DNA of 64,000 nucleotides from Apis mellifera. Its lineage: Eukaryota > Arthropoda > Insecta > Hymenoptera > Apidae. Where the stretch lies: positions 7,473,881-7,537,880 of the forward strand of contig NC_037646.1 in NCBI RefSeq assembly GCF_003254395.2, written 5' to 3'. Position 1 is the stretch's first letter; each line of letters opens with the position of its first letter. Below are positions 11,004-24,379 of this stretch, one piece after another. The position numbers and the translations under genes were made by a program. The notes under the pieces are model-generated. The model did no database searches, was not told the origin of the DNA, and saw only the letters and a list, made by a program, of their open reading frames with translations.

Positions 11004-14000
11004 TTAAACTGCCCAGATTTTAATATAATCAACGTGTAAACCGGTATCGCTCACTCTCCAAGATTTTATCCAATCCTTTTCTGCTAAGTGGAAGTGGTAA
11101 AGTGCCTACAATCAGTAATATTGTGTTTAAGATGTACATTTTTGTTAAATAGTTTTTTTTTGGTAAAAAAAAAAAAAAAAATCAAATTGCTTAAATAGAA
11201 CTACCTTCGATCCGACATTTCTCCAAGGTTTTACATAGTTATTGCTGATGCAATTATCTGGAAAGATAGTGTGACCTCCTACGGCTAAACCGATATTAAT
11301 ATAAACCTACAAAAAATATAGAACGCGTCGTATAATAAATCATTTAAATCAAAATTGCTAATAATATCAATTATTAATAAATCAATGATGTATTTAAAAT
11401 AATGTTATTCTATTGTATGAAAGAAAATATCTGTGGAAAATGAAATGGAATTTTAAAATAAGAATAAGAATTTTAAAATAATATTTGTCATTTATTATCA
11501 GATAATTATTACTAACCGGAATATCGTACAATCCCGGTACATTTTGTTGGCCATATTCTACTCCATCAACTTTAACTATGATTTGATTAGGTTTCCATTC
11601 TAAATCGTACACGTGATATTCGTCTGACCATAAAGTTTCTGATTTTTTTTTGGGAAGATTTAATTTATTATCATGCGGAACATGTGAATTTATATCTGTT
11701 GCATGAGCACCCCCTAGAAGAAAATGCCCGCTTAAATCGTTTCCATCTTGTGACATAAGGACAGAATTTCCGTTTGAGTGAACTATTATAATGTCACAAT
11801 AAATCGATGAATTTTTTGTACACATATCTGTACTTTCCAAGGTAATCACTGAAATAAAATAACAAATTATTTATTAAAATTTGATTTTATTAAACAATAT
11901 TGATGATAATGATTCAAAATATATAGAATTATATATTTAATTCATATGTAATAGAAAGTGATTTACATGAAAATTTTTTTTCCTAATTAGAATTAAAAAA
12001 AAATTACATTATCTCTAGCATTTTTTTTTTTTATAACTCTAATCAGAAAAGAAATATTATTTGTTTCAATACATTTGGAATTATGTATGTGAATAAGTAA
12101 AATAAATGATTATTTACAGAATAAAACTCACAAGGAAATAACCAATCACCACGAGGCAATTTAGCACGAATTTGAATGCGACCATATTGAAAATTAAAGG
12201 ATGATTTAGTATTTAATCGTCCTGATATCACAGGAGGTAAAATATATGATCCAAATGCGAATCGTTTGCATTCGTTTTCAATCATTTCTGTACATCTGAA
12301 AAAATATTAAAAAGATTTTTAGTATGAATATTATTATACTTTGTTATAATTAATTTTGTAATCAATTTTTACTTTTCCAAAGTCAGATTATTGGTTCGAA
12401 TAAAGTCTGGTCCATACTTCTCATTGGTCAAAGTTGGTTCAATATGCAAAATACCATCTTTAACTTTCACGTTGTCGATATTATTCATGTATATAACGAA
12501 TTCATAACTCTAAAATGAAATGATGAAAAAACTATTTTATTATTGAATTAAATTTTTTATTTTATAACATGTTTTTAAAATATTGCGTTCTGTCTTACAG
12601 GAGGGCCTGCAAAGCGTTCAAGAATCGTCCAACGTGTCGTATTAAGAGAATCGAAATTTTCTTCAAAAATCAATTGACCTGGGCAGATTCGCGTATTCAG
12701 TAGTTGATTTTTCGAATTACTTTCAAATATTTTAGTTTGCGAAGATGCTATACAAGTATCAATTTTATTTTCAAGACTTATTTTCCCGTTCGAATGTGGT
12801 GAACCATCATAATTATAGAATTCTGAAAGAAAAAAAGCAATCGATATAATTGTCATTCAAAAATCAGTTCACCAAAATCGATTTATACAAAAATCACTTC
12901 TTTCATTTTAAACTGACCATTAACTACGTGTTTTTGATCAAGTAGATTATAACCAAGACCATTATAAACTACATGAATCCAATAATAAATTATGTCCCCT
13001 AGTTTCAATCTTGTAGATCGATCCTCATATACCCAATAACCATTACGTGGTTTTATAATGTCTCTGGCAATAGTTCCTGCTTCGAGACTGTAGAAATCAT
13101 CGTTAAATTTTACATGATAAGCGACTAAACTGATGCCAGCCTCATCTAAACAGAAAAAAAATCGTAAAATTTTTTATGTTTATAAAAATAATTTAATTAT
13201 TGAATACTTTAATTATTTTAAATATTATATTAAACATAGATTCTTGTATAAATATTTATAAATTATTATATTGTATTATTATATAATAATATTTTGTTTT
13301 AATTGATTTTTATAGAATACAATTATATTACTATACAATTATATAAATACAATTATATTTCCATAAATTAATATTACGTATCGAATTCTTTTCCTTGTAG
13401 AATTTTATTTTTATTTTCCTTATTTAATTTAATTTTTATTTTACATTTACGTAAATAAATTTCAATGAAAATTTTTATTCAATAAGTATATAAATAATAT
13501 TTATTTATGTTTCAATGAACAAAATAAATATAATTTTTGTATATATTTTTATTCCTCAAAACTAACAACAAAATTAACAAATTTTTAAGATTGCAATATT
13601 ATACTATAATTATTGTTATAATCATATTCATTATTATTGTATTATTTGTATCATTTCTATTTTTCTTTTAAATATTATTTTTTAGATAAAAAAATTCTAT
13701 TCTAAATAAATAAAAATATTTCTTCATTCTTCTCGCTATTCTATAATTATTATTTTCTTTACTAATAATTTTATTAAAAAAAAAAATAATAAAATTAAAT
13801 TCCAAATAATAGAACTGTATAAAATAATATTAAAAAAATAAATAAAAAATAACATAAAGGAATTCTACTTACCAGCAATAGACATTCGTAATCCTACCGG
13901 ATAGAGAGGTTCTACACTTGGTGTTGGAGGAACATATTGTGCAAGATTTTCTTGAATTGCTATGCTAAACAATGAAATAATAATAACAATAAAACAATTC

Positions 14001-14020
14001 GTCATGAAAAGAATTTTCAT
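11004..14020 (-). CDS. GNBP1: Beta-1,3-glucan recognition protein (GNBP family), catalytically inactive
   Basis: Eight exons: 13873-14020, 12918-13145, 12599-12822, 12373-12509, 12132-12295, 11517-11848, 11205-11306 and 11004-11105, giving 478 residues. A signal peptide (MKILFMTNCFIVIIISLFSI) is followed by a CBM39-type N-terminal domain (about 25-125, with YPVGLRMSI and WVYEDRSTRLKLGD) and a GH16-like domain (about 175-470, ending VDYIKIWAV). The family is secreted into haemolymph, binds fungal and bacterial glucans and activates Toll or prophenoloxidase signalling. Where active GH16 enzymes carry E-I-D-I-x-E, this protein reads D-I-I-I-V-H, so both catalytic glutamates are gone, as in known GNBPs. 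The intervening WP-rich loop is also divergent. The subgroup (GNBP1 versus another) is inferred. Confidence 0.93.
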
Positions 14021-16844
14021 GATGCGCACGTTTAATAATACTACCGCTAGTTCGAATGATACTGAGAAAGAAGATACCAGTCTAATGTTTTATAAAACAG
14101 GTTTCAATATAAATATGTATATATATATATAGTTATATTATTAATGTTTATCTTTCAGAAATAATTCTCCACAGTTTTATTGCGATTCAATTTTTCTTTG
14201 ATTGATTACGAAAAATATTTATTAACTCGAATAAAAGAAAAATTATTCATATATTGATTACTTGTCAATGTATTTTCCTTTTCATAAATATTTTTAATGA
14301 TTTTATTTTATATCTTATTATCTTATGTTACATTAAAAAAATTGATTTTTTAAAAAATTAAGAAATAATTTTTTATATTTTATTGAGTTTTATAATAGAA
14401 ATTTATTTTGATATTATTAATTATTATAAGAGAATAGAGAAATAAAAATTATTGAATAAAATTATTGATTATTATGTCAATTTTTTTGAATTTTCAATTT
14501 CTTTTATGAAACAAACAATTGATATAAAATATAATATAACATATTATTATAGTATTATAATATAATATAATTTGTTTTATTTCTTATTTTAAATGAATTT
14601 ATATATTTGACAAATAAATAATAATATAATATATTGCAATATAGATAAGTTTTCCAATGTTTTATAAAATATAAAGAATTTTTTTAACGAGAAAATTATT
14701 CACTAAGTAATTCATTAAGTAATGAAATAAGTTTTTATCTTTATATATGATACTACAATCTTAATGTTATTAATACATGTGAATGACTACTCATAACATT
14801 TTCTTACGATTTATGTTTTTTACATTTTTCTATGATATTTTTATATAACAAAATGTTTTCATTTGCATCATAACTCTTGCATCTAACTTTAAATATTAAT
14901 TTCAAAGACATTCATCGGCTTATCATCACCACATATTAATAAATTTTTTATATTCAGCTTTATTTAAAAATTACGCTTAATCAAAACAAAATCAAAACAA
15001 AAGTTAGTATTATAAATGTATATAGTAAATAAATTTAGAATAAATATTTTATTCTAAATTTAATAGATTTTTTATTAATTAGTATAATATATAATATAAT
15101 AATATTAATTAGTTATTAATAAATAATTTTTAAAACAATCAATTGATACATTGTAAATATCATATTTAAAAATAGTTTTTCTTCTAATTTAAATAAATAT
15201 ATAATATAATCGTTTAGATATATTATTTTTCCTTCTTTTTGCTATCATTAGAATAGGAAAGTACCGGAAAATACTAGTATATCTTGTTATTGAATTATTG
15301 ATAGAAAATGATAAAAATATTTCTCTAATCTTTTTGTTTTTTAAATATTTTATAATAATTTCTTCTATTAATTTTATTTATAAATATAAAAACAATTTTT
15401 TTTAATGTTTTTAAAAAGAAAATCATTTAATAATAATTTAATCATTTTATAATCATTTAATAATATCATGTTTATAAAATAATAATAAAATAAAAAAATA
15501 TTTATTTTTTATATATTTTTGTCGTAATCTATTGTCATGTAATTTTAAAATCTTTTCTTCAGTATATCGATTTATTTTTCTTGTTCAGCATAATTTAAAT
15601 AATGCATTAAATGATAAAATGATAAAATTATTATAATAATGTAAAAACATATAAAAATAACATATATATATATATATATATAAATTTAATAATTTCTTAA
15701 ATTAATTTTATAAAAATTATATTTTTTGCTTATCAATGCTTATTAAGAAGATTTATTGATATTATTTTTAGAAAAATATATTTAATTTTTCAGGTTTCAT
15801 CCAAACAATTCATTTAATTTTTTTTTTCTTTAAATTTTTATTCTTTTAAAATATTAAATATATAAAGATTTATAAGATTAAATATATTACGTTAATATAA
15901 AAAAAAAATAATAAAATCAGATGTAAATAAATAAATATAAATATAGAACAAATTTTAATATTATTTTTAACATTATTTCACATTTTAATGTATATCTAAT
16001 GGTTAATATATAATGAATTATAATTTAATTTATTACATTCTTATGTAGTATTATTTATTATAAAAAAATTATTTATTATTATTATAAGTAAAATTATGTA
16101 AGATCATGGTAAATAATTTGATATTGAGATATACAACGCGAGTTATAAAAGAATCATATTGTATATTATAAATCTGAACATTATTTTTTATTCTTATTAT
16201 CGAATAAAAACCATTGAATAAAAACCATCGAATAAAAACCATCGATTTTATTCTACTACCATTACTAGTGAAAATTACTTGTGAAAATTATAGTGACCAT
16301 AATTTTTTTATGTGTGGTAATACTTTCAATCTTATTTTTGTGTAAAATATAGTTTTAAAATTTAATTTTTAGATATGTTATAATTTATTATCATTAAACA
16401 TCTATAAAATAAAGATATAATAAGTCTTATAAATATAGATAAATTATTAATTATAAAATTTTTTAAATATTTATGTTTAAACTTAAAATTAAAATTAAAT
16501 CATTTATCACGCATCATTTATCAATGTTTTGTGTGAAACTTCTAGTGATTTGTCTCGTTAAATGTAGTATATTCAAATGTAATATCAAATAATTTTATAA
16601 ATATTGATACATTACATATAAATGTTTGAAATTATTTAATAATGTAAATAATATATAAAATATATGTTTATAATGTATTTTATATGTATATAAAAATTTA
16701 AAATAAACATTTATTTCATCTATTTCAATGTTAAGTTAATATAACTATGTTTCAAATCATCAATTAAAAGAGCACTTTTAAAAAATTCTTTTTTTAATCA
16801 TTAAAATCATCTGGATTTAGTTAAAAATAAAAACATAAAATACT
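14021..16844. other. A+T-rich intergenic DNA between divergent GNBP and MCPH1 genes
   Basis: About 2.8 kb of very A+T-rich sequence with many short homopolymers. It must contain both divergent promoters, but only one structured element was seen (a 14-bp tandem repeat near 16200). I found no exon for the missing N-terminal BRCT domain of MCPH1 here. Confidence 0.5.
16199..16246. repeat. Tandem repeat of a 14-bp unit (cgaataaaaaccat), three copies
   Basis: Three consecutive near-identical units (gaataaaaaccatt/c) about 600 bp upstream of the MCPH1 start. The last is followed by cgattttattc, which partly mirrors the unit. Confidence 0.8.
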
Positions 16845-19658
16845 ATGAGTGTAAATGAAAGTAAAAGAATTGAGACAATTTTAAATGATAGAAGTAGTTT
16901 CTGTCATCGACAAAGTTCATTAAAAGTTAATTTAAGTTGTGTTCCAAATTTATCAGATTCTGGCAATGATTCACTTGAACAAATAGATTTTAGTCATGAT
17001 GTGGATAATATTCTTTCTTATGGTATTCCTTTAAAAAATGTTAATATAGTTTTAGAAAGAGTAAGCAAAAACGATGTGCAAAATAATATTTTGTCAAAAA
17101 CAAAAAATAAACAAATATTTAACAAACAAGATGAATTATGTATTAATGCTAAAAATAAACATTCAAGTAAATTTATAATTGATGATAAATGTGAAAGTAC
17201 AAAAAAAAACGAATTATCTTCAAAAATGTCAGATATTACAAATAAAATTAAATGTCAGAATGAAAAAAATAATTTAAATCAAAATATTTGTAATACATCA
17301 AAAAACAAATATAAAAGAAAAGATATTAAAAAAACAACACAATTAAATAAAAAACAATTTTCTAATGTAAAAAAGAAATTTATCATAAATAAAATTGATA
17401 ATAGCATTAATTCAAAATGTTATTCTATAAAACAGCATTCTATACAATTGGAAAAAAAAAATCATAGTAAATATGATGTATTAAAACTAAAGAAAAATAA
17501 AATATTTTGTGATTCTAATGAAAAAAAAAATCATAAACCTGACTATTGTATTAATTATGAAGATAACTCTCTTATATTAAATATTTCTGAAAATGAAAAT
17601 GATTTTATACCAATTGCATGTTCCACAATAATAAATGATAAATTATTAGATATAGAAAAAGAAGAACATTCTAAAAATGCAGATAATTTGCAAAAGCAGC
17701 ATGACAGTTATGCATGCCAACTTTCATGTGAAAATTTTAAAGTGATAGAAAATAATAAAAACATAAATCTAGTTGAAACGGATGAATTAAATACAATGCA
17801 AACTTTCTTAAATGTCAATACATCTATTGATCAAATAAATAATAATAATAAATATAAAAATAAATCTAAACAAAAAGATTCTGAAAATAAAAAAAGTTTT
17901 GAAAATGAACAAAAAGATACACATGCATTAAATTTTAAAGCAACTCAAGATAGTATGAATACCGTTTGTACTTCATTACAAATGAATACATCACTAGATA
18001 CTTCAAAGAGATTACAAAAAAATAACAATGCAACTGATGATATAAATTTAATTAAAAAACAAAAAAATACTTATAACTTACAAAATACAAAAAATAATAG
18101 TTTTGATATGCAAAAAACTAATAATTATAAAATACCTCATCGAAATGATGTAATTCTACAGAAAATTCATAATTGTGGTAATATAAATAATTCAATCATT
18201 TTGCATAATTCATCTTGTAAAATGTCGCATATTGACTCAAAAACATCTATAATCATTAAAGAATCAACTGATGAAAGTAAAACAGAAACAAATCAAAATA
18301 TGAAATATTCAATAACATCAAATAATAAAAGAAAATGTAAAAAAAAATTATTACCTTTGCATGAATCTTCACAATTATTATCATTCTCTCCTGTACAGAA
18401 TGAAGAATATTCATCTCCTCCATTTTTAATATTTAGAAAAAAACATAAAAAAAATAAAAATGAAGTTAAAAAGATAGTTAATGAAAATAACACAGAAATT
18501 GTTAAAAAAAAAAAAAAAAATTATGATGGTAAAACACAAAAAAAAACAAAGAAAATAGTTAGTAAAAAAATTATTATTAAAAAAATTATTAATGAAGATA
18601 TTTTAAAAAAATTAAGAGAAAATAAAGAAAATGTTAATAAATTAGAAACAACACATATTTATACTTTAGAAAGAAATTTATCAGATGATTTTCAACCTAC
18701 AAAAACATCATCTGTTGTTCAATTTGCAAAGAAAAAACAAATGCACAAATTGAATATTGTTACAACTGGTTTGTCTAATGAGTAAGTAAAATTTTATTAT
18801 TTATTCATTACTTAGAAGATAATAAATTATATTATTTTTAATCATATTATTTTTAAATCATATTATTTTTAATCTTTTTATTTTATTACAAATATATTTT
18901 TAATTCTATAATTTCATATTGGTTTTATAGAAATAAAGATATAGTAAAAAGTGTTGTTAGAACTCTTGGTTCAGCAAAAATTGAATTAAAAGTTACAAAA
19001 AATACAACACATGTAGTAACTACAGGTGTACGTACAATAAATCTGTTACATGGTATTATAAGAGGCTGTTGGTTAGTTAGTTTTGAATGGATCTTAAAAT
19101 CTTTAGAAAACAATGCATGGCTAAATCCAGAAAAATATGAAATGACACATTTTTCAAAAGCAGTTTTGGTAAATAAAATATAAAATCATATTAAAATGTC
19201 AATGTCTCAAATAAAAGAAATTATTTTATCTTTTTTACTTCAATAAATTTTTTTAAAATTATTTAAATTATGCCATAAACATTTACATGACAAAAAAAGA
19301 AATATTTAAGTGGCCTCTTTTAACTGAGACAAGCTATATAAGTATTTATATTTTATATATTATGCTATAAAATGAACTACTAATAATTTTTTAGGAAAAT
19401 CGTAAAGATAGGCAACTATTTGGAAAATCCTATATTCCAGAATTATTTACTGCTTGTGGATGCATATATGTTGAAAAAAATACAACACCACCTTATAATA
19501 TATTAAAAGATCTCATAAAAGCTGCTGGTGGTTGTATTACTGAAAATCCAGAAACAGCAAAAATTATAATTGGTGTTAAAGGTTTAAAAGAAACTTGGAT
19601 TTTAGATTGTATCACATCAGGTGAATTACAACCTTATAATCAATATCAACGATTATAA
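16845..19658 (+). CDS. MCPH1: Microcephalin-like protein with tandem C-terminal BRCT domains
   Basis: Three exons: 16845-18781, 18931-19168 and 19395-19658, giving 812 residues. The first 645 residues form one huge exon, extremely rich in Lys, Asn and Ser and probably disordered. Exons 2-3 encode two BRCT repeats. The first has VVRTLGSAKIELKVTKNTTH and GIIRGCWLVSFEWILKSLE, a pattern typical of MCPH1 BRCT2. The second has LIKAAGGCITENP and ETWILDCITSGEL. In the family these bind phospho-gamma-H2AX and act in DNA-damage checkpoints, chromosome condensation and centrosome timing. The N-terminal BRCT of vertebrate MCPH1 is not visible. It may be on an unseen upstream exon or absent from this isoform. 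Confidence 0.88.
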
Positions 19659-20556
19659 ATATTAATTTAAATATTATATTTTTAAAATAATGGATATCAA
19701 AAGCAAATATTAATTGAAACATATAAATATATGTATGAATTTATATATCATATATATAAATAAAAAGAAATCAATTGTAAATATAAATATATTATGATGT
19801 ATATTTAATAAATATATATATATGATATATGTATGATAATGTCTAAAAATATATATTAAACAGAACACTGTTTATTTATTTATTTATATAATAACATTAT
19901 ACATTTACTTACGTATATATTATATATTTACTACAGACAAGAATTTTGTTTATCAGATATATATATATATATTTTTTTCTAAATTAATAATAAATAATAA
20001 ATTTTCTTGTCTTTTATAATATATGTACACCTATATATACATTACAAATATTAATACATTAGAAAAAAGAAAAATATGAATTATTGAATTTTTTGTAAAA
20101 AAAAAAATATGAAAATTTTATGAACAAAATTTTGAAAAAAAAATGGAAGAATAGATTTACAATTTTTAAAAGATAATATCAAATATATTACATTATTATT
20201 CAATTTATTTATTATTATTATTTTAACAATTTGCTATTTATTGTATTGTCTTAAAACATAAAAATTCAGATTTTTTTTTTAAAACATTTAAATCATATCT
20301 ATTGAAATATGATATTAATCATGTTATCAGTCAATCTGAACAGATAAAGAAAATTGATAAAATCTAAATAAAATTCTATAAATTTCAACATATATTATCT
20401 TTGTGCAATCATTGCATTTCGATTAGGTTATGTTAATGCGACACTTGCTATTGCTTATATCTAACGGAATCAGTACAATGTGTCAAATTGACACACATTT
20501 GTTGATATGTACTTTTGTATTTACTTAATTATACATAAATATATATATCAACAAAT
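19659..20556. other. Intergenic DNA between MCPH1 and TMEM63
   Basis: MCPH1 3' UTR and TMEM63 promoter. A less A+T-rich patch at about 20405-20510 (ttgcatttcgattaggttatg onward) is the likely TMEM63 promoter or 5' UTR. No other gene seen. Confidence 0.45.
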
Positions 20557-23500
20557 ATGGGCTACTTAAATTTTCAGTAAGTAAATAAATAAATAAGTAA
20601 TAAGATATAATTTTTTATATATTTTAATCATATTATTATTGTTTCCTTACAATTATGTAAATTCATAATTTCAATTGTTTGAAAATTTCGTTAATCGTTT
20701 AGTATCATTGTTTATCTATAATAAAAATAATATACAACACATTTAATATTTTATCTTTCTTTCGTTCTTTATTTTTATAGAATATTTTTTATACTGGATA
20801 ATTTATGATAAAAATAGTATACAACACATTTAGTATTTTTTTTTCTTTCTTTCGTTTTTTATTTTTATAGAATGTTTTTTATATTGGATAATTTATATAA
20901 AATAATATGATTATTTTATATTTATACTTATTTTTAGAAATGAATTTGTATGTTCCTTGCAAATATTATTTTGTAAAATTAATATGTACTATAAAAACGT
21001 ATTTTTTATATTTATATTTTTTATATATATTATAAAAAATTCTTCTTTAACATTAAATATTTAAAAATAAATTTCATACAAAAAATTATTTTTATTTAAA
21101 TTACAGCTCAAGCTTACATGAAATACGTGAAACTCCATCTACTGAAACTTGTATTCCAATCCCAAGACATAATTCAACAATAATATTACCTGATATCTAT
21201 GCAGGCATTCCTGAAAATTTATTGCTGAATTTTTTTGGATTTTTGGTAAAAATTATATTAAAAAATATATATTTTTATATTATAAATTATATAAATATAT
21301 ATATTCTATATACATATTTTTATAATTTTTTTTAAATATTATAATATAACTTAACAGATTCTTGTTATCTTATTTGGTTTATTACGTAAAAAAGCATGGA
21401 ATTATGGACGTCTTGCATTATTAAACAAAACAGATGAGCGATGGGTGGAATTATTTTATGGAGATAATGAAGGTAGAGATACAGAAGCAATATGTATAGA
21501 AAATTCTGTTAATTCCCAAATTTCTCAAGTTGATAGAGGTTTCTTATCATGGATTATTATTGCATTTAAAGTTAGGTAAATACATCAACTATTTAAAATA
21601 TAATAAAATTGTGATATACATAACATTTTAATAAAAATGTTATATTTGATATATATATTATATTATATAATTTTAATTTTAGTGATGAAGAATTATTAAA
21701 ACGAGCAGGCCCAGATGGTTTGCTTTATATATCATTTGAACGTCATTTGATTATTTTAACATGTTTAATGGTTATTGTATCATTATGTATAGCTTTACCA
21801 ATTAATTTTCATGGTAATATGCAAGGTGATGAAGCAACATTTGGTCATACAACATTATCAAATTTAGATCCAATGTCTCCATGGATTTGGGTGCATACAA
21901 TTTTAATTTTATGCTATTTACCAATTGGTGGATACATTATGAGACATTTTTTAAAAAAGGTATTCATTTCATTAATTGTGAATAAATAAATTTAAGTTAT
22001 AAAATTATTTTTAATTTGTGATTGAAATAATAATAATATTGAAAAGGTACGAGATTCCAGGCATGGTGGTGAATTAGCAGCTAGAACGTTATTAATTACA
22101 GAAATACCAAAACATCAATGCAATATTCAAAGTCTTACTGATTATTTCAAGTATATAAATTTAATTTTATAATATATAATAATAAATATTGTTTAATTTA
22201 TTTTATTTTTTTTATAATATTGTTTTGTGTAGACAAGCTTTTCCTACTTTAACAATAGAAGATATTACATTAGCTTATGATATTAAACGACTTTCGGCAC
22301 TAAATGTAGAAAGAGATTGTGCCGAACAAGCGCGTTTATATTGTGAAAATTATGCAAAAAAAAGAGAACCATTACAAATGTATCCATATCCATGTGGTCA
22401 AGTGATAGGATGTTGTTGTAAAAATGTATGTAATTCTTTTAAAAAATTATTATAATAATTTAAGTTTTATAAAATTTCAATTTTTTGTACAGAAAGTTGA
22501 TGCTCGAGAATTTTATGCAAATGAAGAAATGCGATTAACTGCATTAGTTGAAGAAGAAAAAAAAGTAGCGCTAAGTAGACCTCTAGGAGTAGCTTTTATG
22601 ACACTAGGTCAGTTATTATTTTATCATAATTTTATAATATATATATATATATGACATTAAAATTATGTTAAATTTTATTCAAAAAAATATCAATTATAAA
22701 CAATTTCAAAATAATTATTGAATATTATTTTATTTCATAATATTAAACAATTTTCATTATCAATAATAATAATAATAATATTAATAAGGTACACCCGGTG
22801 CAGCTAAAGTTATGCGAAAACACTTACGTTCTTTGGCTAGCTTAAAATGGGTTGTAGATTATGCACCTACACCTTCTGATATTTTCTGGGAAAATCTAAG
22901 TATACCAAGGCCATGTTGGTACCTGAATGCTGTTTTAATAAATTTTGCATTGGGCATTATATTATTTTTTCTTACTACACCAGCTGTAAGTCTTCTTTTA
23001 AATAAATTAAAATAGTTATAATTCTTATTTTGTTTTTTTTACTACATTTTTTTATATTCTTATTTTCAGGTAATAGTAACTGCATTGAATAAATTACCAA
23101 TTACAGGGAAAATTATGAATCTTAGTCCAATAGTCTCATATTTTCTTCCAACTGTATTATTAGTTAGTGTGGCTGCTTTAATGCCCGTATTAGTATCAAG
23201 AAGTGAATCACTAGTTAGACATTGGACTAGAAGTAGTCTAAATCGAGCAGTAATGTCGAAAACCTTACTTCTTTTATTACTAATGGTTCTTATATTACCT
23301 AGTTTAGGTTTAACAAGTGCACAAGCATTTTTGGAATGGACTGTAAATGTGACAAATGACACAGGAAGATGGGATTGTGTATTTTTACCTGATAAGGTAT
23401 GATATTAATGTATCCACATGGATACAATTAATAAAATATAATTTACAATCATAAAAATATAAAATTTTTGTTTTTTAGGGTGCTTTATTTGTAAATTATG

Positions 23501-24379
23501 TAATTACTGCAGCTCTACTTGGAAGTGGATTGGAATTAGTCAGATTTCCAGAATTAGCATTATATACCTTCAGACTATGTGTAGCACGTAGTAAAGCAGA
23601 AAGAATACATGTTAGAAAAGCAGTATTATGGGAATTTCCATTAGGTGCTCATTATGCCTGGTTACTTTTAGTTTTTACTATGACAACAGTATATAGTTTG
23701 GCTTGTCCATTAATTACACCCTTTGGACTATTGTATCTCGTAGTAAAACATTTGGTATGATGTTAAAATATTTTGTTGCATAAAAATAATATATAATTAA
23801 AACCATATTATATTTATGATAAATATTGCATATTATAGGTGGATAGACATAATTTATGTTTTGCTTATGGACCAAGCATTGGTGGTGGTCAATTAGCAGG
23901 TGCAGCAGCAAGTGCTACTGGAGCTGCCCCGATTTTGGCTCAAGCTGCATTATTAGCTCTAGGCTTGGTAAGAAGAGGACTGTCACCTTTAGCTGCAGTA
24001 CAACTTAGTGGACTTGCCGCGAGTATTTTAGGCCTTGTCACTGGTGCTACTTTATCCACATCAAAGTTTAAAGTATATTTTTAAAAATTTTTAGCATAAT
24101 CAACTTTATTATAATTTTTAGTATATTGACTAATTGGAATTATCCAAATAATAGTAAAATAATTTTCCTATATAGACACAAATGCCAAAAAGGGATTTAT
24201 CAGCTGGTCAGAATTTTATTGCACCCGTTTTACGAACAAAACAAGCCTCATTAGAAGAAACCATATCTACAGGTTCAAATTCTAATTTTACTCCAACAAG
24301 TTTAAAAAGCACTAGTATTTCTTCAATACAAGAAAGTCCGAAACTTTATCAAGATTATGGTAAAGAATCACAAGCTTGA
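20557..24379 (+). CDS. Tmem63: TMEM63/OSCA-type mechanosensitive cation channel (CSC1-like)
   Basis: Twelve exons: 20557-20576, 21107-21245, 21358-21575, 21683-21959, 22047-22150, 22233-22425, 22493-22607, 22789-22985, 23070-23396, 23479-23754, 23839-24072 and 24176-24379, giving 767 residues with consistent phases. The layout matches TMEM63: an extracellular N-terminus, a first helix (LLLNFFGFLILVILFGLL), further helices, a cytosolic RNA-recognition-like domain containing RTLLITEIP and a Cys-rich CCCKN segment, then the multi-helix pore region (SPIVSYFLPTVLLVSVAALM; FPLGAHYAWLLLVFTMTTVY; ITPFGLLYLVVKH). The family forms plasma-membrane or lysosomal channels gated by osmotic or mechanical stress; fly Tmem63 acts in food-texture and humidity sensing. 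The 20-nt first exon (MGYLNF) is short, so the start is slightly less certain than the rest. Confidence 0.94.
20722..20900. repeat. Tandem duplication of an about 88-bp unit in TMEM63 intron 1
   Basis: tatacaacacattta recurs at 20731 and 20818, and tagaat...ggataatttat recurs with a 90-bp offset. The two copies differ at only a few positions, mainly in T-tract length. Confidence 0.9.

Noticed and set aside
23066..23362. 98-aa ORF antisense to a TMEM63 exon
   Set aside because: Exact shadow of the well-supported coding exon 23070-23396.
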